From positions 1-16,441 of the forward strand of contig URYG01000051.1 of the NCBI GenBank assembly GCA_900551985.1: 16,441 bases of DNA. The letters run 5' to 3'. This document shows positions 1 through 6,153 of the stretch, piece after piece (within the stretch, counting starts at the first letter, position 1; every line of letters starts with the position of its first letter). The translations under genes and the position numbers were made by a program. This stretch comes from an uncultured Prevotella sp. (GTDB lineage Bacteria; Bacteroidota; Bacteroidia; Bacteroidales; Bacteroidaceae). The notes beneath the pieces are model-generated. The model did not search any database. It saw only the letters and a list, made by a program, of their open reading frames with translations, and was not told the origin of the DNA.

Positions 1-284
1 GAATATGGAATCAGGGACGTCCCAAAGGGTGTATTGTATATAGCCGGCACTGGCGTCGGGCGAGTCGTCGCCCGATTCCATGTAGGGTGAACTATACATA
101 TAAGCATCGGCGTGGGGCTTTCAGCGTTGTTCGTTTCGACAATTTGGGTATTGCGAAGACCTTCACATCGTGGAACGAACGACAGAACTGGCTCCACGTT
201 TTTTTGTATATATAGGTCAGAAACAATTAATCCAGAGTCCATGGTTGGAGTCCCTGTTCTCGCTTTTAACTGAATAAAGAACTT
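1..284. other. Upstream region without a recognisable gene
   Basis: No reading frame here could be assigned. One + frame is open from the left edge to a TAG ending at 215. Its last part, roughly residues FDNLGIAKTF onward, has protein-like composition, but its first half is Arg-rich and unconvincing. A - strand frame starting at an ATG at 242 also runs open off the left edge. Either could be the end of a gene outside the window, or chance. A hairpin at 56-75 and a tRNA T-arm-like stretch near 235-263 are described separately. No TAnnTTTG promoter was found upstream of the caspase gene. Confidence 0.4.
56..75. repeat. Perfect 8-bp inverted repeat (hairpin)
   Basis: TCGGGCGA at 56-63 and TCGCCCGA at 68-75 are exact reverse complements separated by GTCG, giving a GC-rich 8-bp stem with a 4-nt loop. 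No T-run follows on either strand, so it is not a standard intrinsic terminator. Its role is unknown. Confidence 0.6.
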
Positions 285-2378
285 ATGAGAAAAGCATTAT
301 ATATAATAATGTGTATGTTTGCTTTTTCGGTAAACTGTCAGGCTGCTTTAAATGACGAAGCAACATTGGATGGCGTAAAATACCGTGTCATCTCTGATTC
401 TACGGCAGATGCAAGCATCGCAAAAACACAGGAATCCATCACCATTTTACCTTATGCAAAAATCAAAGGTCATACTTACAAAGTTGTTACCCTCAAAAAC
501 TCTGATCTGAAATTTAAAAAGACAGAGACCATTACCTCCATCACTTTACCCAACACCATCAAGGTAATCAGTTATTATGCCCTATGCTATACGGGAATAT
601 CTTCGATAACCATTCCCAATTCGGTGGAAGAAATCGGAGACAAAGCCTTCTGCAGTTGCAGAAAACTAAAAACAATTATCATTCCTTCTTCGGTGAAAAA
701 GATGGGAGTTGATGTTTTTGAGAGTTGCACGTCGCTGAAAGAAGTCAAGATTCCGAATTCTGTCAAGGAAATGGGAGCTGGAAGTTTTGCATTTTGCTTC
801 AATATAAACAAGATAACGCTTCCAGACCAGAAACCAATCATGCCAACCAAACAAAAATTCACCAATAGAAATGCTTCGGCAAAAGGTTTGGGAATCAACT
901 ATAACGTAGTGACAGAAATCAGAAGCAACAGTTCTGACAGATGTCCATTCTGGGTAATCGAAGATATTAACAACGAGAATTATACGGTTAATGCAAGTTC
1001 CGTGTTCTTTAATAAAATTCTCAAACCTATGCAGAACTCTTTCAGCTATTTCGCCAACGATAAGATTTATGCCGAAATCAACAAATGGCAGAAGAAGAAG
1101 GAATACGAGACCACAACCCAGTGGCGCACACGAGTAACAGAAGAAACCCGAAAGGCAAAAGTGCAGTCTAGTCTTGAAAATCTGAAGAAGGAATACATCA
1201 AGCAACGCACAAGCAAAGGCATCAAAGCCTTGATAGGCACATACGACGCAGACTACTCTACTTTCCCTATCTATATGGCAGGACTGGATACAGTGTATGT
1301 AAAGGTTCCACAAGCCCAGGCTCCAGCCTTCAAGAATCATTGGACGGAAGTGCGACTCTATCCAGAATATGGCGTAGTGAACGACCAGCTGGCATTGCTC
1401 TCCTGCTCGTTCAAGCTGAATGGCAATACCTACCAGACGCTGAAGAGCTATGCTGGCGACAACTCCAATGACAAAGCCAACGAGCTGATAGCCAACCTTT
1501 CACCTCTGGATATCGACTTCAGTGCCGGACAAGACAAAAAGCCTGTAAACAAAGATACAGGAAGCCTGGCAGCTTCTACCCCAACCCTCAAGATAGACAA
1601 TGCCATCGACAAGAACATCCCAGTAAACCCAACCACCAACAAGAATACCTTCGTGGTGATTATCGGCAACGAAGACTACCAGCGGGTAAGCAAGGTAAAC
1701 TATGCACTCAATGATGCAAGCACCTTCGCCAGTTACTGCCAGAAGACATTGGGCATTCCACAGCAAAACATCCGCAGTTACCGCAATGCCACCTACGGAA
1801 CCATGCTTTCTGCCCTGGACGACATCAAAGGGATTGCCACCGCTTATCACGGCAACCTCGACGTAGTCTTCTACTATGCAGGTCACGGCATTCCTAGCGA
1901 AACCGACAAGAGTGCCTATCTGCTGCCAGTAGATGCAGACGGCATGAGAACAGAAGTGTGTCTCAGCACCAAACGACTTTACCAGACCCTGGGAGAACTG
2001 AACGCCCAGAATGTAGTGGTATTCATGGATGCATGCTTTAGTGGAGCACAGCGAGGAGAAGGCATGCTTGCCTCGGCTCGTGGCGTAGCCCTCAAAGTAA
2101 AGGCAGACGTACCACAGGGCAACACCGTGGTATTCAGTGCAGCCACTGGCGAAGAGACCGCCTTCCCATACAAGGAGAAGGGACACGGCATGTTCACCTA
2201 CTTCCTCCTGAAGAAACTTCAGGAATCAAAGGGAGAAGCTACACTCGGCGAAATTGGCGAATACGTGAGCGAAGAGGTGGCTAAGCAATCCATCGTCATC
2301 AATCACAAGAGCCAGACTCCTACCATCATCAGCTCAGACACCATGAGCAGCTGGAAAGAAATCAAACTAAAGAAATAA
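285..2378 (+). CDS. Secreted caspase-like (C14) peptidase with BspA-type LRR domain
   Basis: Predicted extracytoplasmic cysteine peptidase of the caspase/metacaspase clan, which cleaves after basic or acidic residues depending on subfamily; specificity here is unknown. Residues 1-20 form a signal peptide ending CQA. Residues about 80-180 contain three to four BspA-type leucine-rich repeats of about 23 residues (SITIPNSVEEIGDKAF and related), normally a binding surface. Residues about 200-420 are a mixed charged region I cannot assign. The caspase fold covers about 454-690: it opens with the FVVIIGNEDY strand, the catalytic His is His534 in YYAGHG, and the catalytic Cys is Cys584 in DACFSG. 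Both key residues are present, so the enzyme is probably active. The start is supported by the signal peptide immediately after it; the ribosome binding site is weak, as is usual in this phylum. It is first of seven same-strand genes. Confidence 0.88.
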   Translation: MRKALYIIMCMFAFSVNCQAALNDEATLDGVKYRVISDSTADASIAKTQESITILPYAKIKGHTYKVVTLKNSDLKFKKTETITSITLPNTIKVISYYALCYTGISSITIPNSVEEIGDKAFCSCRKLKTIIIPSSVKKMGVDVFESCTSLKEVKIPNSVKEMGAGSFAFCFNINKITLPDQKPIMPTKQKFTNRNASAKGLGINYNVVTEIRSNSSDRCPFWVIEDINNENYTVNASSVFFNKILKPMQNSFSYFANDKIYAEINKWQKKKEYETTTQWRTRVTEETRKAKVQSSLENLKKEYIKQRTSKGIKALIGTYDADYSTFPIYMAGLDTVYVKVPQAQAPAFKNHWTEVRLYPEYGVVNDQLALLSCSFKLNGNTYQTLKSYAGDNSNDKANELIANLSPLDIDFSAGQDKKPVNKDTGSLAASTPTLKIDNAIDKNIPVNPTTNKNTFVVIIGNEDYQRVSKVNYALNDASTFASYCQKTLGIPQQNIRSYRNATYGTMLSALDDIKGIATAYHGNLDVVFYYAGHGIPSETDKSAYLLPVDADGMRTEVCLSTKRLYQTLGELNAQNVVVFMDACFSGAQRGEGMLASARGVALKVKADVPQGNTVVFSAATGEETAFPYKEKGHGMFTYFLLKKLQESKGEATLGEIGEYVSEEVAKQSIVINHKSQTPTIISSDTMSSWKEIKLKK

Positions 2379-2394
2379 TGAACTAAAGAAATAA
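2365..2394. repeat. 14-bp direct repeat spanning the caspase stop codon
   Basis: AACTAAAGAAATAA occurs at 2365-2378, ending in the TAA stop of the caspase gene, and again at 2381-2394 in the short gap before the next gene. The period is 16 bp. It looks like a small tandem duplication of the gene end that separates the two genes. Confidence 0.7.
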
Positions 2395-2399
2395 AGAGT

Positions 2400-3389
2400 A
2401 TGAAGAAACAACAATCCCATCTTAAAAGCTGCAATACATTCACACGATGTATCGTAGCATGCTTTACCCTGTTGCTGACCATCACCCTACATGCGCAGTC
2501 ATTCTCACTGCCCTGCAAGAAATATCCAGCAACAGTGCCTTTCAAGACAGAAGCCGGTGTAGATAGATATTGGCACGTAACCAGCGTCAAGTGTCTGGGT
2601 GCAGCCAATGGCGGCTATAAGTTCAGAATTTCGGGCATGGCAAAGAAAACAAGCCGCTCGCAGAATGTAGATTTATACTACATCATGCCGGGCAACAAGC
2701 TTCGTGTAGCCGGTGCCTACTTCTTCCCAGCCATCACAGAAGGAAGCCCTTTCAGCTTCACCATCATCTCTGCATTCAGAGGCTATGCACCAGCCAAGTT
2801 TAACGGATTCTTCATCCTGAACAAATTTCTTGCTGCAGAGCTGAAGAAAGAACAAGAGGAAGCTGCAGAAGAAGAGGAAGAAGAAACTGCTGAGAACGTG
2901 ACAGCACAGACAACACAAGATGATGAGGAGGAATCCTCTGGTATCACTCCAGTCACTACGATTTCGCCTGAAAGGGGAAATGCCGGTCAGAGAAATGCCG
3001 GTCAGACTATCGTTGCCTCCCGAAGACCATACTCCATCACTAAGACCAGCCCATCCTGCAGCTACGCATGGCCAGGACTGAGTATCAAGTCGGTTACCAT
3101 CAATGAGAATGCAACCATCCTGAACATGCAGTTCAACAACCGCCTCTACCATGAAGGATGGATTAACATCAACGGCAACGCTTACCTCACTGTGCCAGGT
3201 ACCAACATCAAAGCCCGCCTCACGGGAGCAAACGGAGTAAGCACCAGTCCTGGAAGAACCAATATCACCTATAGTGAAGTAAGAAGCTTCACCCTGACTT
3301 TTGAATCACTGCCAGAGAACACTACTACTTTCAACTTCTACGAGTCTCCTTCGAGCAGATGGAAGATAGAAGGAGTGAGAGTGAAGTAA
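2400..3389 (+). CDS. Secreted hypothetical protein with poly-Glu hinge
   Basis: Function not recognised. Residues 1-33 resemble a long signal peptide ending LHAQ, so the protein should leave the cytoplasm. Residues about 34-145 form one domain beginning FSLPCKKYP. Residues 147-179 are a strongly acidic hinge rich in Glu. Residues about 190-215 are a low-complexity linker with the repeat GNAGQ/RNAGQ. Residues about 225-329 look like a beta-sandwich, with alternating hydrophobic strands and the pattern TGANGVSTSPGRT then FTLTFESLP and WKIEGVRV near the end. That pattern recurs, from memory, as an accessory domain in other Bacteroidetes envelope proteins. It starts 21 bp after the caspase gene, so it is likely co-transcribed and could be its partner or substrate; that link is inference from position only. 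Confidence 0.75.
   Translation: MKKQQSHLKSCNTFTRCIVACFTLLLTITLHAQSFSLPCKKYPATVPFKTEAGVDRYWHVTSVKCLGAANGGYKFRISGMAKKTSRSQNVDLYYIMPGNKLRVAGAYFFPAITEGSPFSFTIISAFRGYAPAKFNGFFILNKFLAAELKKEQEEAAEEEEEETAENVTAQTTQDDEEESSGITPVTTISPERGNAGQRNAGQTIVASRRPYSITKTSPSCSYAWPGLSIKSVTINENATILNMQFNNRLYHEGWININGNAYLTVPGTNIKARLTGANGVSTSPGRTNITYSEVRSFTLTFESLPENTTTFNFYESPSSRWKIEGVRVK
2977..3006. repeat. 15-bp perfect tandem duplication inside the poly-Glu hinge gene
   Basis: GAAATGCCGGTCAGA is present twice back to back (2977-2991 and 2992-3006). The unit is five codons, so the frame is kept and the linker gains the duplicated NAGQR-type segment. Confidence 0.85.
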
Positions 3390-3425
3390 TATATAACGAA
3401 AAAGCATTTTATCCAAAATGAAGTA

Positions 3426-3445
3426 TTATGTTGGGCACAACATAA
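3426..3445. repeat. Perfect 8-bp inverted repeat in the 128-bp gap before the small lipoprotein
   Basis: TTATGTTG at 3426-3433 and CAACATAA at 3438-3445 are exact reverse complements separated by GGCA. No T-run follows on the + strand, so a terminator is unlikely. It could be an operator-like site or an mRNA structure in the largest gap of the seven-gene cluster. Confidence 0.5.
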
Positions 3446-3517
3446 CAGTTCAACGACGATGAATGCCGGCAACTAACACAGATTTCACAAAACATTAATC
3501 ATAAAAAGAAATTTAAC

Positions 3518-3754
3518 ATGAAAAAATATCAAACTTTATTAATAATGCTTTGCATGCTGCCCATTTTGTCATCATGCGACACATTCAAAGAGTATGTCAG
3601 TCCCGAGCATCCATTCATTATGCTTGGGGTTGCCATCGCCATTCTTGCCTTCTGGTTCTTAGTTTTCCAGTTGGCAATGCATTACGCAACAAAAATCGTA
3701 GCAGAAATTTTGTTTTTCTTTTTTCCTTTCAGATTACACAATAATGAAGATTAG
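3518..3754 (+). CDS. Small lipoprotein with a second hydrophobic segment
   Basis: A 78-aa protein of unknown function. Residues 1-20 form a lipoprotein signal with the lipobox LSSC, giving a predicted lipidated Cys20 followed by DTFKEYV. A second hydrophobic stretch at about residues 34-67, including ILAFWFLVFQLAMHY, could be one membrane helix, and the tail is charged. A lipid anchor plus a helix in so short a protein suggests an inner-membrane accessory or assembly subunit. Its stop codon is separated by only 2 bp from the ATG of the SH3b membrane protein, so the two are almost certainly translated from one message and probably work together. The small size leaves some doubt, but the lipobox and the tight coupling argue that it is real. 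Confidence 0.7.
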   Translation: MKKYQTLLIMLCMLPILSSCDTFKEYVSPEHPFIMLGVAIAILAFWFLVFQLAMHYATKIVAEILFFFFPFRLHNNED

Positions 3755-3756
3755 TT

Positions 3757-4944
3757 ATGAAGAAGACTATAATTATTAGATACTTTTTGTTGATACTACT
3801 ATGCTGCTTCACGCTCATAGCCAATGCCACAAAATATAGAGTATCTGCCCAGAGCACCCTGAACGTCCGTAGTAATCCTTCAGCATCAGCCAATATTGTT
3901 ACCAAGCTACAATCAGGCGATATTGTAGAGAGCAACGCAGAAGTCACCGAAAACGGTTGGATAGAAATCATCTACAATGGTACGATAGGTTATGTAAAAG
4001 CTAGCTATTTGCAACCTATCGAAGAGGAAACAGACACTCCAAACCAAGTAATGAAAGATGACAGTTCTTTTGCAACTATCGCCAATACACTGCTCGGCGG
4101 AAGAGGAGACGGTTCTAGAAAGCTTGCTTACCTCATCTTGGCAGAAGTACTTATAATGTGGTTTATCTGTAAGTTTCTAAGAGGCCTGACACTAGATTTC
4201 GAGGATACCCGGGTCATAGGAGAAGACTGGTTGAAATGGGCAACCCCTGGTATTATGCTGGTTACAAGTTGCACAATTTTTTATTATATCAAGTCACTCG
4301 GAACCAATTCTCTATGGTTCTTGCAACCATCCATAGTCAACTCTTGGTGGCTGATAATACTCAATTTCGTCATATTCTTCTATGCCTTCACCAACCTGCT
4401 GGTTTTCTTTATCAGGACAATCGGTGATTTAGGAGAATGCTTCTGGAGCCGTATTAACATCAAGGTTGGTATGATAGGATGGGCTTTGGGAATCATCGGT
4501 TTTGTCATTTCATATTTCTGCAAGAAAGAATGGCTCGACTACGTACTTTGGTTTGAGGTTGCCATACAGGGCATACAAGTTATTATGATAGCTTGTAGCA
4601 TCCAAAAGAATAAGTTACTCGGCATACCTCTCAGCTGTGCCGTCTATCTACTTGGCTCTATAGCCATTGTTCTCTTGGCACTTCCACTCACAGTCATCGC
4701 CATTGCCGTAGCCATCGGCATCGTGATTATTTGCTTCCTCTTAAAAGCAGACACAGGAAATTCCGTCACTAATAATGGTTCTAGTGGCAAAAAGGGAACT
4801 CTCATTGATGGACCAAATGGCCTGTTCATACAAACAGATTCTGGTGAAACTATTAATGTAGAAGAAGTATACAGCAACACGGTGCGTGACTCAAACAATG
4901 AAACATGGAATCGCTGGGGAACCACTGTTACCAAGCAATCTTAG
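3757..4944 (+). CDS. SH3b-domain polytopic membrane protein
   Basis: Residues 1-24 are a signal peptide ending IANA. Residues 26-88 form a bacterial SH3 (SH3_3) domain: YRVSAQSTLNVRSNPSASA, then GDIVE, GWIEI and GYVKASYL are the usual strand landmarks. Such domains typically bind peptidoglycan peptides or proteins outside the cytoplasm. After a short linker come about seven hydrophobic helices, near residues 122-141, 160-179, 196-219, 236-255, 262-281, 288-309 and 310-329, then a polar tail of about 65 residues rich in Gly, Asn and Thr. No catalytic or transport motif is visible. The layout suits a sensor or anchoring protein that couples the periplasm to the membrane. It is translationally coupled to the lipoprotein before it (2-bp gap) and followed 30 bp later by the Sel1-repeat gene. 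Confidence 0.82.
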   Translation: MKKTIIIRYFLLILLCCFTLIANATKYRVSAQSTLNVRSNPSASANIVTKLQSGDIVESNAEVTENGWIEIIYNGTIGYVKASYLQPIEEETDTPNQVMKDDSSFATIANTLLGGRGDGSRKLAYLILAEVLIMWFICKFLRGLTLDFEDTRVIGEDWLKWATPGIMLVTSCTIFYYIKSLGTNSLWFLQPSIVNSWWLIILNFVIFFYAFTNLLVFFIRTIGDLGECFWSRINIKVGMIGWALGIIGFVISYFCKKEWLDYVLWFEVAIQGIQVIMIACSIQKNKLLGIPLSCAVYLLGSIAIVLLALPLTVIAIAVAIGIVIICFLLKADTGNSVTNNGSSGKKGTLIDGPNGLFIQTDSGETINVEEVYSNTVRDSNNETWNRWGTTVTKQS

Positions 4945-4974
4945 AAATCATCAAACAATTAATTATAAATAATT

Positions 4975-5565
4975 ATGGCTAAAATATTAACTCTACTTAT
5001 CGCATTATGCATATTCTGCACAACAGACTCAATTGCTCAACAAAAACGAGGTCAAAGAATGCTAGTTAAAGCTCGTCAAGGTAAGGTATCTGCAATGAGC
5101 GTTGTTGCACGCTGCTACTATTCAGGAATAGAAGGTCTCCCAAAAGACACTAAAAAGGCGTTATTCTGGGCAAGAAAGGGAGCCCAGAACAATGATGTTT
5201 TTTCTATGCATCTAGCAGCTAGTTGGATACATGATCTGATGGAAAAGGGCGAAAAGTCTGAAAGGCTATACTGGGCTTTAAAAGGAGCCAATCGGTCTAG
5301 CATAGAACTTCAAATGATGACCGCCCTCTGCTATCAAGCATTAGGTAACCAAAAAGTATTTTCAGAAGAACAAGGTACTTATATCTATAAATATGATTCT
5401 GACAAAAGAACAACATTTTATGAAGAAGCAATTACATGGGCAAGCAAGGCAAAAGACCAATTTTTCGCTAATCCGACTGTAATAAGAGATGCAAAAAATA
5501 TTATAGGTACATGTTCTGAAGAATTAGAGTTGCTTAACCAACAAAATGAAATCGAAGACAAATAA
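4975..5565 (+). CDS. Secreted Sel1-like repeat protein
   Basis: Residues 1-21 are a signal peptide ending SIA, so the mature protein is periplasmic or surface-exposed. Residues about 35-71 match a Sel1-like helical repeat (AMSVVARCYYSGIEGLPKD, then KALFWARKGA). A second, less regular repeat follows at about 74-107 (WIHDLMEKG, YWALKGA), and helical remnants appear around 110-125 and 147-160 (YEEAITWASKA). Sel1 repeats form alpha-solenoids that act as protein-binding scaffolds. No catalytic motif is seen. The DNA looks more AT-rich than the zinc-ribbon genes downstream (visual impression, not computed). Placed among envelope genes, it may hold components of a complex together; that is inference. 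Confidence 0.8.
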   Translation: MAKILTLLIALCIFCTTDSIAQQKRGQRMLVKARQGKVSAMSVVARCYYSGIEGLPKDTKKALFWARKGAQNNDVFSMHLAASWIHDLMEKGEKSERLYWALKGANRSSIELQMMTALCYQALGNQKVFSEEQGTYIYKYDSDKRTTFYEEAITWASKAKDQFFANPTVIRDAKNIIGTCSEELELLNQQNEIEDK

Positions 5566-5614
5566 CGCAAATGTCTTATAATAACAACAATATAAACAAT
5601 TAAACATTAAAATT

Positions 5615-6151
5615 ATGAGTTTAGTAAATTGTCCTAATTGCGGCAAGCCTGTCAGCGACGCCGCTCCAAAGTGCCCTAGCTGTGGCACAGAGTTGAAGAA
5701 CGCACCTGCAAAGCAGGCATTCTGCAAGCATTGCGGTTCACCTATCACACCTGGTTCTGCCTTCTGTCCTTCTTGCGGAAAGAGCCAGAGTGCTACCCCT
5801 GCACAGACTGGCTACCAGCAGCCTGCCCAGCAACCTCAGCCACAAGCCTGGCAACAGCCACAGGCTGCACAAGCCAACAACACAGCGCAAACCACTAATA
5901 CTACTGTAGTAGTTCAAGGTTCTCGCTCCAACGGCTTAGGTACAGCAGGATTCGTCTTCGCTCTCCTGGCGTTGTTTGTCTGCTGGGTGCCAGTACTCGA
6001 CATCATCGTATGGTTCCTGGGAGCATTGTTCTCATTCATCGGACTCTTCAAGGCACCTAGAGGCTTAGCTATCGTAGGCTTTATCATTTCGTTCATCGGA
6101 ATCATCATCCTGATAACAGTTGTTGGTTCTGTATTTGCATTCCTGAAATAG
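5615..6151 (+). CDS. Membrane protein with two zinc ribbons (DUF4190-like C-terminus)
   Basis: The N-terminus carries two zinc-ribbon knuckle pairs: Cys6/Cys9 with Cys20/Cys23, and Cys37/Cys40 with Cys51/Cys54. Each four-Cys set probably binds one zinc ion as a structural or protein-binding module. Residues about 60-100 are a Gln/Pro/Ala-rich flexible linker. Residues about 109-176 contain two to three membrane helices (GFVFALLALFVCWVPVLDI, WFLGALFSFIGLF and IVGFIISFIGIIIL), resembling the DUF4190 pair of helices. There is no signal peptide, so the ribbons should lie in the cytoplasm. A second zinc-ribbon membrane protein starts 2 bp after the stop, so the two are likely made together. Biochemical role unknown. 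Confidence 0.85.
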   Translation: MSLVNCPNCGKPVSDAAPKCPSCGTELKNAPAKQAFCKHCGSPITPGSAFCPSCGKSQSATPAQTGYQQPAQQPQPQAWQQPQAAQANNTAQTTNTTVVVQGSRSNGLGTAGFVFALLALFVCWVPVLDIIVWFLGALFSFIGLFKAPRGLAIVGFIISFIGIIILITVVGSVFAFLK

Positions 6152-6153
6152 CC

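Noticed and set aside
1..242. Partial - strand gene running off the left edge
   Set aside because: The frame from an ATG at 242 is open but rich in Pro/Thr/Ile with no recognisable protein, and a + strand frame is open over the same stretch.
192..264. Complete tRNA gene
   Set aside because: The T-arm-like part is present, but there is no matching 5' acceptor strand, no D-arm and no anticodon loop with T33.
666..1340. Long - strand open frame opposite the caspase gene
   Set aside because: It lies wholly inside the caspase gene on the other strand, has Cys/Phe-rich composition without any domain, and has no promoter or ribosome binding site.
1500..2186. Second long - strand open frame opposite the caspase domain
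   Set aside because: It overlaps the conserved catalytic region of the caspase; the open frame is a by-product of codon use there.
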